The notes: a model not told the origin generated them from the letters alone. A DNA stretch of 64,000 nt from Myoxocephalus aenaeus (GCA_038501785.1 JBAMJR010000024.1:2300501-2364500); one strand, 5' to 3'. Positions 12,424 to 24,724 are shown, counted from the first letter of the stretch. Made by a program: numbers and translations.

Positions 12424-12545
12424 CACAGTGCCTGGAGGAGAAACATTATCCAGCCCAGACCCAGTCAGAGCAGACGGCCAGCAGTGATCAGAGCACCTCC
12501 AGGCTGGCAGATGTGGAAGGAGTGCGGTGCAAGTTCTAGTCCTGG
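12029..12545 (+). promoter_or_regulatory. lingo3: Candidate lingo3 promoter and 5' non-coding exon block
   Basis: The block is GC-richer than its surroundings, purine-rich in its second half, and has two good + strand splice donors: AAG|GTGAGT after 12341 and TGG|GTGAGC after 12545. The coding exon of lingo3 at 43584 begins with a splice acceptor, so at least one upstream non-coding exon must exist, and this is the best candidate seen. LINGO-family genes typically have remote non-coding 5' exons and one coding exon. No start site can be fixed from sequence alone. It could instead be an unrelated GC-rich segment. Confidence 0.3.
12075..12096. repeat. (AC)n microsatellite, short
   Basis: About 11 AC dinucleotides. 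Confidence 0.9.
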
Positions 12546-12555
12546 GTGAGCAAAC

Positions 12556-12558
<3 letters not shown>

Positions 12559-12623
<65 letters not shown>
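12559..12623. repeat. (AC)n microsatellite
   Basis: About 32 uninterrupted AC dinucleotides, directly after the second candidate splice donor. Confidence 0.97.
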
Positions 12624-12626
<3 letters not shown>

Positions 12627-13484
12627 ATCTGGTGGTCCACTTGATGTGCCGTCAGACACTTTGACACAACCCAAGAGATCTGAGTGTAAAGAGATCATGA
12701 ACATGGGGTTCATTTGTTGTGGTCCTCTCTCGTCCTGCCACTGCCTGTGTCTTCTTCCCTTTCATCCACATCTCAGTGGTCACAAGGCTCACTTAAGCCG
12801 ATGACCCGATAAGCGCAAGATTCACCCTGTGATCATCGGGACACTATAGTCTCCCCCCCCCCCCTCTCCCTCAGCCTCTTCTCACACTGTCATGGTGCAG
12901 TCCCGCCTGATCGATTTGCTCTCTAACTCGAATGGACATCAGGTCTCATTACCTCACGCCGCCCGTGCTTTTCTATTGTGTCATCCTTGAGATGTTTTGC
13001 GCCCGTGCAGGCACAGCCGCCCTGTGCGCCTGTGCTCGCGTGCTTTTGGTTCCCAGCTCCAAATTAGGTTTTAATGATCTAAACGCGGAGCAGAAACGGG
13101 GGAGGCAGCCTTTGATCGATCCCTGCAGTCATCTCAGTGTGAGAGGCTCTGTGCCCGTCGTCGCCCTGACACGTCTAAGCCTCTCTGCCTGTGTTTGCTC
13201 AGCGCGCTCCATCTCTGTCGTGGCTCTGTTCAGTTCTCGCTTCAGTGTTTTTATGAGGACGGTCTGAATAAGCTTTTGCTTTAAATCTCGTTCCTTGTTT
13301 GTCAAGCACTACGGTTCAACACTGTCCCGGCAAAATTCTTGCATACATTAGCCGACATACATTACAAAAACATGTATACGTGTATGTCTTTCTGTTTTCA
13401 AAACAATTCCAAATAGAAATCCAATTGCTTTGCATTTTATGACGGCCACATTTCTTTTCCTGAGGTGATTTTGGGTGCAGTGTG
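12624..13484. other. Non-coding stretch, probable start of lingo3 intron
   Basis: No gene recognised. A run of 14 C lies near 12853-12866. GC-rich patches around 13000-13260 carry open frames without known domains. Confidence 0.45.
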
Positions 13485-13640
13485 ATAAAGTTGACAGTAG
13501 GGAAGTGACAGGAGATTAGAGGAGAGATTAACGGGGAGCGACATGCAACAAAGGTCCCTGGCAGGATTTGACCCGGGGGTCATCACAATTCTTAGTCAAC
13601 AATTTAAACCCTTCAACCACCAGGAAACCCCTTAATGGGG
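13485..13640 (-). mobile_element. tRNA-derived SINE, minus strand, decayed
   Basis: Read on the - strand, a degenerate B-box (GGGTCAAATCC) is followed by TGCCAGGGACCTTTGTTGCATG and a C/T-rich body, the order seen in a common fish SINE family. Its head abuts the head of the + strand SINE that follows. Boundaries are approximate. Confidence 0.55.
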
Positions 13641-13931
13641 GGGGGGGTGATTGTGGCTCAGTGGTGAGCAGGGTCGTCCCTCAATCAGAGGATCGGCGGT
13701 TCGATCCCCGGCTCCGCTAGCCCATGTCGATGTGTCCTTGAGCAAGACACTTAACCCTAAATTGCTCCCGTAGCTGCGCCTACGGTGCATGAATGGTTGA
13801 TAATCTGATGTGGCACCTTGCATGGTAGCTCCTCTCATCAGTGTATGAATGATGTCATGTAGTGTTAAAGCGCTTTGAGTGGTCGGAAGACTAGAAAAGC
13901 GCTATACAAGTACGGGACCATTTACCATTTA
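13641..13931 (+). mobile_element. tRNA-derived SINE, plus strand
   Basis: A tRNA-like head has an A-box-like TGGCTCAGTGG near 13654 and a perfect B-box GGTTCGATCCC at 13698-13708. It is followed by TGTCCTTGAGCAAGACAC and ends in AAAGCGCTATACAAGTACGG and a CCATTTACCATTT terminus. This body and tail are widespread in fish genomes. Not coding. Confidence 0.75.
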
Positions 13932-13999
13932 ATGGGTGTTTCTACCCTGCTTTTCATGAGGTGCAGGCAGTACTTTCAGTTTTTATCACTACATGGGGC

Positions 14000-14488
14000 A
14001 TTATTGCCAAAATGAAAATCACGATTATTTTTTTATCAATATTGAGATGATAGATAGATATGTACTTTATTAATCCCCAAGGGGAAATTTGTTGTCGTAG
14101 TAGTGCCTTACAACTTGAAGATACAAATAAACACACAAGATAAGATCCCGATTATTCATCACGATTATTCATTTATTTTAGGGACAAAATATTTGTATTG
14201 CACATTGACATTTAAATAAAACAAACACTGCATATACAGTTTGTATTTCTCTGTTACGCTGGACTGCGGCTGCAAAGTGTTTCCTAGGCTGCGTGCGCAT
14301 GGCAGCCGAAACATCTCGATCGCCCCATGGTGGCTGGTCTGATAGTTTAGGCAGCGCTTGGTGCAGCAGAGTTTTTTATGAGCTGAGCGCACATTTTAAA
14401 AATCAATATCGCAGTTTATCATGTTCATTTAACTGTGGGAAGCCAAAACAGTGTTTGTGTTTAATATTTGATTAATTGTGCAGCCCTC
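14000..14488 (+). mobile_element. hAT-type non-autonomous element, 5' truncated and interrupted
   Basis: Sequence such as AAAATCACGATTATTTTT near 14012 and a right end GATTAATTGTGCAGCCCT at about 14470-14487 are typical of a fish hAT repeat whose termini read GGGCTGCAC. An internal motif AACATCTCGATCGCCCCATG at 14309-14328 recurs at 58433, in a second fragment of the same family. A LINE tail is inserted at about 14047-14146. No transposase frame remains. Confidence 0.6.
14047..14146 (-). mobile_element. LINE 3' tail fragment inserted in hAT element
   Basis: On the - strand it contains AAATTTCCCCTTGGGGATTA, ATAAAGTAC and TCTATCTATC, the 3' end and tail typical of several fish L2/Rex-type LINEs. 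It splits the hAT sequence around it, so it is younger than that element. Confidence 0.6.
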
Positions 14489-15466
14489 TCAGAGATTTTA
14501 GTCGTGTCACTCGCCTCTCCAATGAGTCGGTATCCCTCCAGCTGATGATTGGTTAATGCTCGAACCAATCACAGCCATGCAGAACACAGACCCGCTGAAT
14601 CGTGCATCTTTACCTTTTCCTTAGCCTTGTACATTGATATAATTACAATCCCAACACTTCAGCATCCTCACTGTGTTGCTCGCTTCTTGTGTGCAGCGAC
14701 TGGTTTTGTCTTGGACTTTAATCCAGTGAGACGTCGAGGTAGAAAGTTGGTGTAATGACCTCACTGGGTCTGGATCTCAGGTTGCTCAGGAGCGGGTTGT
14801 CATGTTTGCCCTATTAAAGTGTTCTTGAGCAACTTAATCCCAAAATGATTGTGCTTGTCTCCGTGGCCGCCATTGTTGTATGAAATAATAGATTAATGAA
14901 AAGCACATGAAGTGCTTTCAAGTTCATTTACATTTTTCATTTGTGCCTCGTGAGATTTTTTTGATTGAGCTTGAGCTCGTGTCGTGGTCGTCTCATGGAT
15001 TCCCAGCTGCTTGTCGAGAGCCACAGTAGCTGCTTCCGTCGAACAATTAACAAGAGAAAACCAGCATTGAAGTCAACGCAATTGTGCAAGAGCACTTAAT
15101 GGCTCCCGAGATGCTACTTAGACTCCCAATCTGACAGATTTACGTGTCAGTAATGAAATGTCTGCTGATGGGTCTATGTGGCCCTCGGAGTGCGTTGTTC
15201 AATCAGGCCTGTTAGTCGTGTCCATTACTACTTCTACACTTACCTTCTCATTTTGATGCTTTCTGCCGCGCATAAAGCTGTCAGCCGTGCTCAATAGTGA
15301 CATTACCTCAGCTCAACACTGCCGATGCCGAGCCTTATTGTTTTCAACTCTCTGAGTGTTTATGAGGGCAGTAAAGCGGAGATGCAGCCGCTGTCAGCAG
15401 TACAAGGGCATCGCTGCTCTTACGGAAAGGGCGGAGCGGAGCAACGAGGGAGGAAGAGGATGGAGG
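14489..15466. other. Non-coding stretch, no gene recognised
   Basis: Nothing beyond short open frames. The last 100 bases before copy B are GC-rich and purine-rich. Confidence 0.5.
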
Positions 15467-15838
15467 AAGAGGAGCGAGAGCCCCTGTGAGTCTGCGGGCA
15501 CGCTAGCATGTCATCTGTCCTGGTTGGGACGTCCAGCTGGAGCGATCATGGATGTGAACGCCGGCCGTCCTCCCACCCACGGACGGCAGTAATGCCATTA
15601 TGAATGTTCAGATGAGGCTGTAACCTCAATGCAGAGCTTAGTGAATATTTGGGCCTTACAAGTATTTTATTTCCAAACATGATTGCTTCCTTTGGCATTT
15701 TGTGACGATAGAGGCTGGCTGACCTGAGCAGTGGATGTTCAACCTTTTTTGTTGTTGTCAGAAAGCCTCTTGTACCGACACCACTCGTTATGTGAGAGAT
15801 GTGTTCATGGATGGAGATTGTATTGAAGTATGAATTTC
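15467..15838. repeat. Duplicated non-coding element, copy B
   Basis: Second copy, same orientation, of the segment at 8714-9060. The core at 15587-15715 contains ATGCCATTATGAATGTTCAG, an E-box CAGATG, and TTTGGCATTTTGTGAC (an NFI-like half site TTGGCA). Copy B keeps a spacer with CTCCCACCCACGG that copy A lacks. It lies about 3 kb downstream of the candidate lingo3 promoter block; copy A lies about 3 kb upstream. Proposed as a duplicated conserved non-coding element. Confidence 0.85.
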
Positions 15839-16509
15839 TTTTTTGATGAAGGGGATGTTACAATATATTTGTTTATAAAATCAAACTGTGAATGTTTGGG
15901 TTAATTAAAGTTTGTATTACGACCACTTTTATACCGTACTTTTAGCTATTCCAACCATTTATCCATTACTCGCTTGCTAACTCGTACTTTCTCGTACTCT
16001 GAACTGCTGCATGTGGTGTCCAGATGTTTATAGCTGACTCAAAATATGGATATATGCTTTTTAAATCCCATCATCGTTTCTATGAAATCAAATTAGTTGA
16101 CCTACTCTCCACTCTCGCCACGTAACCCCTGGCAAATGGAGAAGTAGACCCTGTGGTATAAGAATCCCTCATTGGCAGTCACTGCCTCAGAGAACGATTA
16201 GCAGCGTGACATTACAATCGGCTGTAAAAGACATTTAGGATTACTTAGTGAAATTCGATTGAAGTAGGTTTTTCCAGGGAGTCAGCAATTCTGGAAAATA
16301 ATTTAGATTTTTTTAAATTTTTGCACGAGCATGAACTGTTGCTGATTGGCTAAAATAGTGTGGATTTGTTTGTTTCCCATCTCCAGAACCATGGCTGTGG
16401 GTGACGCTCACGAGATATTCGCGGAATTAGAATTACTGTCAGCAACATTTTAAGCAGGGCCTAATGTAAGAATGTATTCACAATCACGCTCTTGACATGT
16501 GAGAAATGT

Positions 16510-16553
16510 AGGCTCCATTAGTGCCATTTATTTAAATGACACTAACGGAGCCT
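16510..16553. repeat. Hairpin, 21-base arms
   Basis: Arms beginning AGGCTCC pair at 19 of 21 positions around a 2-base centre. Shorter than a usual pre-miRNA. It could be the remains of a small fold-back element. Confidence 0.85.
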
Positions 16554-19500
16554 CGAGTATGTTTTTTTTTTTAAACCAACAGGATCAAAGCCAAAGCAAT
16601 ACGTCAACCCAATACAATGCAGCAGACTAATACTAGTGCTCTAGTGTTGAGGAGGTCGTTTGTCTTCCTCTTAATGTGTTTTTGAAGATGATGCAATTCA
16701 TGCCCCCTCAGAAAATGCATGTCGATAATTCAAAAATATTCAATTTGACATACATTTCTGGTTGCAGAACCTATTTATAGATTGTATGGCAGATTACACG
16801 CGCTGCCATAGTGCGACAGTATCATCCAGCACAAGCACTCATCCAAGCTCTTTTTACCGAAACTAGGAGGCTGTCTCTTCTAATCTACCTCTGAACGCTT
16901 CTTCCTCAGTTCACTCTTCCTCGATGCTTTGTAGAAGTCTTATCTAAACTAAATTGGCTCATTTAAGCCGATGATGGGTCCCGTGTGACTTTACTGGACC
17001 GGCTCAGGAGGACTGCAGCCGTGGCGCAGATGAGATACAGAGAGGAAGCAGAGGGGTGAGAAAGAGGAGTTTTTGATCCTTGGATGCTGCATATTTGATG
17101 TTTTCTGAAGATCTCTGGATGAAAGAATGTGTGATGGGATGACCGTAGCGTTACGTAAGTACTAAAAGGGAAGCCAAGGAGTCTCATGAGTGTAGGTAGG
17201 CAGTGGTTACTACGCTACATCTTTTGCTTCCTACATTGAGTCATTTTGTTTGCACAATTCTCCTCAGGACTCTGTGATTTTCTTAACAATGTGAAGCAAC
17301 AGAGAAAGTCCTTGTTATATTCATTTACACTTAAGCCGGCTGAAAGATCCCTAATTACAGGCTTTGGTGTGACTGAGCGGATATTTTAAGTCATGTAACG
17401 CAGAGCATCTTCAACACTGAGCTATGGGATGAAGTGGGTATTTGGCCAGTTTATATATACTTGTCGCTCTCTTTGGCTCATTTCATTTTATGTATTTCTA
17501 TTGCTGCTGGCAGCTGGAAGAGCTGCGACCGTCCATCCGTAAAACAATATTCTCCAGTATGGATCCACCATCTAGACTGAGAGCTGGAGACAATGGAGTT
17601 CAAGGCTCTGGCCGGTGCCCTCTTCAGGAAGGTACCATTCTTTCCAGTCCAGCGATGACACACTGCGTCGCTTTGTTAGCGCCGACACATCGAAGTCGAT
17701 TGACTGAAGTGTGCTGCCGTTTCTCATGAATAACACCCACACGGCAAGACAGCCAAATAACCAACTCCTCCTTCTGAGTGGTTCACATCAGACGACTCTA
17801 CTGTTGCACACCGGCTCTTTTCATTTCTCTGTTTTGCGCCTCCTCGTCTCCTCTCTCCTGCCTGTGACCAGGAAATTGATCTCAGGGCTCTATCTTTAAG
17901 GGTGTCTCAATTCCTAAAATGCATCTCCTGGAGAGGAGGCCGGTGACATCTAAAAGAGGTGTGACAGTGAAGAGATGCTGCAGCTGTGTCATATTTAATT
18001 GACGTTGCTTTAAAATGACTGCTCTGAGGCTCGGATGTCTCATCTTGTTAAATGTTGTCTTGGACTCCTCTCTCCTTGTAGCTCTTCCCTGCCTGTTCCA
18101 TTCACATCTTAGGTGGGAGGGACTGAGAAGGAGAGAAGACGAGGAAAGGAATCAAGGATTCACAAACTGAGAAATGGGAAGAGCACCTTGGTTATTGTTA
18201 CACTCATAACTGTCCCCAATAAAACAGAAGGTTGGAACTAAATAACCGAGACCGGGGACATGAAGTTTCTTCAATGTTACACTTAAATAACGATAATACT
18301 TAAAGTGCTGGAAAGGAAATTATGATTTAATTCTGCACGGTCCATATTTTACAATGATAATTATACATTTAAAACACACAACATAAATGTGTAAGATAAA
18401 CTACACCTAATATGTACAGTATATAAATAGGCCAAAGTGACAGTTAAAGAATACTGAGATTTAAAAGATTTGTTTTTGTTTTTATTAATACTTTATGCTA
18501 GACGGATTCATCGTTCCAAATACATATTATGTGACTCTGTCATTAAAGTGCTAATTTAAAGAGCAATTAAAAATAAATAAAAAATGATTGTTTCACAGCT
18601 GATGCAGAAACGGTCCTCAAAAATAACATTAAAATTCTGTTCATAAAAAAGATGTTCATGACTCAACAGACTCTGTACACTTGTCACAACGATCCCCAAC
18701 CCTAACCTTTATCTGCAAGCTAGAGGAGGCAGATAACCAGAGGAAAGGGCGTTCGTACTGCAGTATATATTTTTATTTATTTTTTACATGCAGCCCCATT
18801 AGCTTATGCGTTCACTGCAGCGGCCATCATTATCTTCACTAACCTTTACCACAACAACACTTGAGCCTCAACAAAGTGGTCCTCAGTCGAAAGCATTGCA
18901 GCTGCATCATTGAATCAATATAGTATGATGCAATTAGATATAACCTTACCTCGCTTCAAAATAAACATTGAAAGGTTGTTTTCATCTTCTCAACTAAATC
19001 CTTCGAGCTGTTTGTCTCCTTCTCCAGACAGGTCTGAATTTTTTTTCCGCTGCTTCAAATGAGCAGCTGCCCAGAGTGCGACAGCTTATTAAGATGTTTG
19101 TTTAAAAACATTTATTTCACCCGTAACTATCGCACCATTAACTTCATTTATAATTTGTCAAAAATATAGTCCATAATTTCAAAAGAATATCACGTGTGGA
19201 TGAAAGCGTCAATTTAGAAGAACTTTCAATCACTAAAAGAATGTTCTACTTAATATAAACCAAGTGACGGATTCCAGAGATATTATATTCACTTTTGCTT
19301 CCTTCCAGCTTCTATTAACCACATTTGCAGCAGCTGAGCCAGGCAGACATGGCTCATTGTGGCTAACTCAAGTTACACACATCTTTCATTCCATCTCTCC
19401 ATGGGCCCCGCACACGAGGTGGCTCTTTAATCAGCTCTCTTCAATTATGTAATTACAAGATTGGATTAACACATGACATACAGTGTGTTTCTTATTTTGT

Positions 19501-19636
19501 GGTAATGTCTGAGCTACGGCACACACGCGTTCACCGTGGTTCTTTTTCTTTTTTTTTCCTCAATCCTGAAATGTCTCATTTGGGAAAAAAAACATCTTGT
19601 GATTGGAAATATGATTTAAATCCGGATGCCTGCAGC

Positions 19637-19642
<6 letters not shown>

Positions 19643-19730
<88 letters not shown>
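19643..19730. repeat. Long (CA)n microsatellite
   Basis: 44 uninterrupted CA dinucleotides. Confidence 0.98.
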
Positions 19731-19735
<5 letters not shown>

Positions 19736-20011
19736 ACACTCCTCACACCATCAGCTTCTCCCTATTTAAATCTGCTTTGCTTGGTTGATCAAAAGTATCG
19801 TTTTCTTTTTTCTGAAAGTCTCCTCTGTCCCGAAACCTCTTAATGACTCTGACTTAAATGTGAACTTTGCGTGTTGTGGTCAGATGCACTTAACGCTGTG
19901 CAAGGGTATTAAGCACATGATTAATTAATCATTCCTCTAATGTGTCCTGTCGTCCTGAACAGTTAACATTGTGTTAGAGTCAGCTGACGCGTTCAGTCGG
20001 ACGTTTGTGGG

Positions 20012-20036
20012 GATGATGATGATGATGATGATGATG
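20012..20036. repeat. (GAT)n trinucleotide repeat
   Basis: About eight GAT units. Confidence 0.93.
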
Positions 20037-20651
20037 CATTTAAATCAAGATTAGTGTGATTGCTTGTGCAAAAAATAACCTTTATGTTTGTTACTTATGG
20101 AGCTCTCTCAAGTAGTGTCTCCTTCCCTCTCGCTTCTTCATCAAGAAATTGGTCTTTAAACCCAGTGAACCTGTTTTGAATATGCCAGAGAGCCGTTGGT
20201 AAAAATGAAGATTAAAGAGTCATGCCTCTTTGTATCTTCATATCAGCCCATAGCCCTCGATGCTCCTCTATCTCTCTGCTCGTTGGATCACACCGCCAGA
20301 ACTAAAGCCGACTTTTATCTTCTTTTCAGCATAAATCAGATAATCAGTTGATCAAATCATTTTCCTGAAGTGGAGACTCGTAGAACTGAGGGATGAGCGT
20401 GAACTGCTCAGTCAGGCGGCTCTTTCCGTTTGACTTCCCTTGATCTGCTCCCTCTGTTTGTAGCTTGATGTGCTGCTCTTTGGTTCTTTGTTCCTTTGCA
20501 AGCTTGCATGGGTGTTTGGTCACTTGGAGGCATGGAACTGGAGGGTTAAGAGCTCCGATGTAAACCTCTCCACATGTCAGTCGACGTCAATGACCTATCC
20601 ACGATCTGTGAGTAGTTCACCACTTAGTGAAATACGATGATTTGTGATCTG

Positions 20652-20960
20652 GAGGAGAGTTGGATGAGAAGCTCAACACCACTCTCATATGGTAAATATG
20701 TGGCTACAGCTAGCAGCTGGTTAGCTTAGCTTAGCACAAAGACTGGAAATGGGAAAACAGATTGCCTGGCTCTGTCCAAAAGTAACACAATCCGCCCACC
20801 AGCACCTCTACGGTGCACAAATAAACACATTGTATCCTGTTTGTTTAAGACTTGCAAAGAAACAAAGTGTGAGAAGGAAATGTTGCTGTTTCACGGGTTA
20901 TTTCTTGTATTAGTCACACATGCAACACCAGCTGACATGTAGCTAACTAACTACTGAGAG
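20652..20960 (+). repeat. Interspersed fish repeat, copy 1 of 3
   Basis: Contains GAGTTGGATGAGAAG, then GGTTAGCTTAGCTTAGCACA and AAAGACTGGAAA, followed by CTGGCTCTGTCCAAAAGTAA. The same order recurs at about 32136-32250 (+) and 25985-26205 (-). I recognise this as a repeat widespread in percomorph fish, but not its exact class. Confidence 0.7.
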
Positions 20961-23937
20961 CTAACGGCTACTCGCTAAATGCATGCAAGAGATAATTTGC
21001 ATCATAATTTAAAATGTTTAGGGGTTACATTTTATTCCCCCTTAATATACATTTTAATGACATGGAGGTCCCGCTGAGGTTAGAAATGTACTGTTGCACT
21101 TCCTGTGTTCATTAGCGCCTTAGAGCTTTTAGCTCGAAGGCGTACAGACCATCTGCCGGCTGACGAAAGGTGTGACACGTTAGCTCATTATTGGGATGTT
21201 AATTTGAGCGCCGTCGCTATTCTCAAGTGACCTTTTAGTTTGACGAGAAACAAAAGTGTTTTCACTCTGGATATTTTGTGAAAATGTTGAACATGGCGGT
21301 TGTGGATACTGATTAAAATGAAAGGTGATGCCTGTAATGATTTCAATTAGAGACCGTGCCTCATCAATACCAGTCCCCTTTGAAAAGAGCATTCGGATGA
21401 TAAGATGACAAACTAATGAAGGAAAGCAGATGGCATGTGTTTGGTTTGATATTGCAGGACTAAAATCATGATGCATTTTATTTTTCATGCACCAGAGTTT
21501 GAGACTGGGTTTAAAAGGTTCAAGGGATTTGTTAAATTACAGTATATTTTTGAGCTGTCATTAGTTGGAGACCCAGTATAGGTATACAATACCGTTGTAC
21601 TCTTAACTAGTATTGAAAAATAGATTACGGTTGTTATAATTGCATGCCGAATACTGTTGGCAATATTTTCCTGTTTCCGTGAGTAATGTTTATATTCCAT
21701 ATTATATACATTTAAGGGCAAAACCCAGTTTTTATTGTGTTGGTTTTTCATATTGCATTTCAATAGCTTCTTTAAAGTGACTATACCAAACATCTAATCA
21801 ATGCTGATACTGTATGCTCATAGATACAGCACATGCTTTGAATTCCTTGAATACAGCTATGCTGCAGCAGATAATAGAACACTCATCCCAAATGTAAGAG
21901 ACATGAGACTTGTATGGACTTGCAAAAAGATGACTTGTGAGCACATCTCTGTCATGCGCCAAGTGAGAAGTGAATCAATCTCTTCCTGCAAGCCTAGAGA
22001 CGGGGAAACATATTTGAAGACAAAAGCCTTGTTCCAGCTTCTCTTTTGAAAAGGATGCCAAAGCCTGGAAGAAAATCTCTCTCTTGCTTTGTTTCTCCAT
22101 CATTTGAACTAATAAGTCTGCAGCTGTATGTGTGTCCATGAACAACTGTGACAGATGGGTGTGATGAGATTGTGCTTAACCGACCTCTTCCTCCCTCGCA
22201 CTCTTCCTCTCTCGCTCCACAGAAACATATGGATTTGGTTTGCCTGTCGGAGGTGTTTCGTCAGATTAGTCTGCTCTGCTGAGGATCTTTTCTTTGAACT
22301 GACTCCCAGCTGTGGCCAGGTTTTATTCTGTTGTTCGGGGCATTATAGAGGCTATACGCTCTGCTCGTGAAATAAGTGTGTGCGTGCTTGGCCCATTTTT
22401 ATTTGTGGAGGCGGGCTGCATACTGTTTCTGACATGTATAGGGTTATCTTTGTCTGCATTGATCACCATCTGCGGATCTTCAGTATGTGTCTATGAATAC
22501 CTCTTTTTTTTTCTTCACATTCCATAAATATGTCCGTGTCTTTTCAATGCTCTCCTGTCACATTCCCTCAGTTTGACTGGTCTACTTTCCGATTTCTCTG
22601 ATGTGAAGAAAACAAGCTTCTCCCGGACATCAGGGTTAGGAATGTCTCATGGGAGCCAGTAGCGACGCAGTGGGATGGTGTTGCATGGGTCTAACATGCC
22701 TATCGTCATTGGTTAGGGATGAATTATTAATCGTTTTTATTTTTTCGGAGAAAAACATTGATCATCATCCTGCCTGCATGACAGTCGGCCTGCAGTGCGC
22801 CGTCAGAACCTACCTCGTCTCTTCCAAAGACAACTCTGCCTGCTCTCCTTTCCCTCCGTCCCGCAGTGTGCACCCATAGCTTTCTTTCAAAGAATTCTCT
22901 TTGTGCCCTCCCACTGCCTCTCCCTTTTTGTCTCCACTGAAACTTCTCATCAGAACCACTGTCAATGGATCTCTCGACTGTCTCGGCGTCTGGAAGGCTG
23001 CGTTGCGCATCAGAATAAACAGTTCCAAAAGAGGCTGTGAATAATTTGTATGTCAAGGATATAGCTGCGGTTGTGTCTGTTTGGATGCACGTGGCCTTTT
23101 TCTTTTTTTCTTTTTCGGTGCGGTGCAGTGTGTGTTTCTGACTCCATCCAGCATGCTGTTTCATCCCAGTACATCCGATGCTGAGTTCCTGTGTGGTGTC
23201 AGAACAGATCTATGTTTAATGTGCAGGCTGGGACCAATTACTCGGTGCCCATAGCTGTACCTAGAGACTTTAAAGAGGCTCCGTCGCATGCCAGATAGCC
23301 ACGATGTCGTAATCGGCCTCAGACTTGGTGAGATGGCGTGGTACAGCGATCCCCCCTCTAAGGACACAGATTACTCATCCCTTACTCTGGTTTCGTGGAC
23401 ATTTGCAGTTTGCTTTGGGCGTAAATTTCCCCCTGAAGAGTTATTTAAGGTCCCTGTCGTGGTTTCTCTTTTTATTTCAGAGAATTTGAGGTTCTGTGTG
23501 AAGAGCAGAGGCAGCATCAACACCCCTCCTCTTTGGTGCCTCTTCATCCCTCTCTTTCCCCTGGAGTCCTTTAGGGAGAGCAGCTGAGTCACTCTCTCCT
23601 CCCTCTCTTGATCCTCAATCTGCTCTTGCTCCTCCATCCGCCACCTTCCTTCTGTTTTCTCTCACTAAGCCTTCATCAAAGAAGTCGACACCCTGCATCA
23701 TTTGCCAAGGTTCACTTTTAACTCTGCTGAGCCTCAGCTGTAATGTCAAATTTAGCATTTAGCTGAATTTATGTGTGCATATTCGTGATTTTCTTTCCTG
23801 TCCCCTTTTTAGGCGCTCCTATTAGTCAGTGTTGTAGCACGGACAGCAGCAGCAGCTCACTCGTTGATGAAATCTCTTGTGAGTTGAGTTTTACTCCAGA
23901 GAGATAAGAGAGTGCGGCTGTCAACCACCCATCTGAC

Positions 23938-23938
<1 letters not shown>
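20961..23938. other. Non-coding stretch, probable lingo3 intron
   Basis: Short overlapping open frames on both strands, for example 22155-22370 and 22727-23164, have no recognisable domains. No element recognised. Confidence 0.45.

Positions 23939-24030
<92 letters not shown>
23939..24030. repeat. Long (AC)n microsatellite
   Basis: 46 uninterrupted AC dinucleotides. Confidence 0.98.
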
Positions 24031-24032
<2 letters not shown>

Positions 24033-24724
24033 TTACAGTCTATGTTCCTCTGAAGTGCCTCACTTTTGACAAATCCATTTCTAAGGTTCTCCTCCTTCCA
24101 TGGCTCTGTCAGGATGTATAATCCCTCTTCACCTTCCCTAAATCATCTCACATCTCTACTCTCTGTTTTCATCTGTCACGCTGTTAAAAAGAATCTCTCT
24201 GTTCTTCCTTCGCTCCCATTTTCAATTTCATTTTGCATAGCCGCCTGCTTTCTTGTGTCTAAGAAATGTTTGATGGCATCCCGCTTCTCTTTCGTCTCAT
24301 TTCTTTTTTTATGGTCAGCACCTTCATGCGGGCGGCTCTTCTCTGCCACCTCTTCCTCTCTTCAGACTCTTTGACAACAAGCTTGTTGTTGTATGAGCTA
24401 ATCTCTCAGAAGACGTGGCACAGATACAGGACTACGTCTTCTACTTGCTCATAGCTATAAGCAGACATCCCCCGCCACAAAAAAAGGAAAATGGGGACTA
24501 GCGGATACATTTGTGATTTAACAAATGAATGATTATCCCCGCAGATTTTGAGCAGCCATTTCTGTGAAGAGCGCTGAATGTGATATCGATGTTTGAAGAT
24601 GAATCAACAATTAGCTGCTGTGATGCGCCACGAGACTCTTTCTGTGTCTCTGTCTGTGCCGTGAGAGCAGATGCAGTGCCCGCGTTGTAGCTTGAGATCC
24701 TGTAATTGCTTCAGAATTCTTTCC
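24031..24724. other. Non-coding stretch, nothing recognised
   Basis: Pyrimidine-rich DNA with short open frames only. Confidence 0.5.

Larger units (their letters stand above)
15839..20651. other. Non-coding stretch, probable lingo3 intron
   Basis: No convincing exon. It contains the hairpin at 16510-16553, a long (CA)n array and an (ATG)n tract, listed separately, and AT-rich DNA at 18280-18660. Confidence 0.5.

Noticed and set aside
12786..16970. Shared GGCTCAYTTAAGCCGATGA at about 12787 and 16952
   Set aside because: A 19-base match with unrelated flanks and spacing unlike the copy A/B duplication; may be chance or a small old repeat.
22727..23164. 145-codon minus-strand open frame
   Set aside because: Lys/Glu-rich with no domain, overlapped by equally open frames on both strands; no splice or start support.
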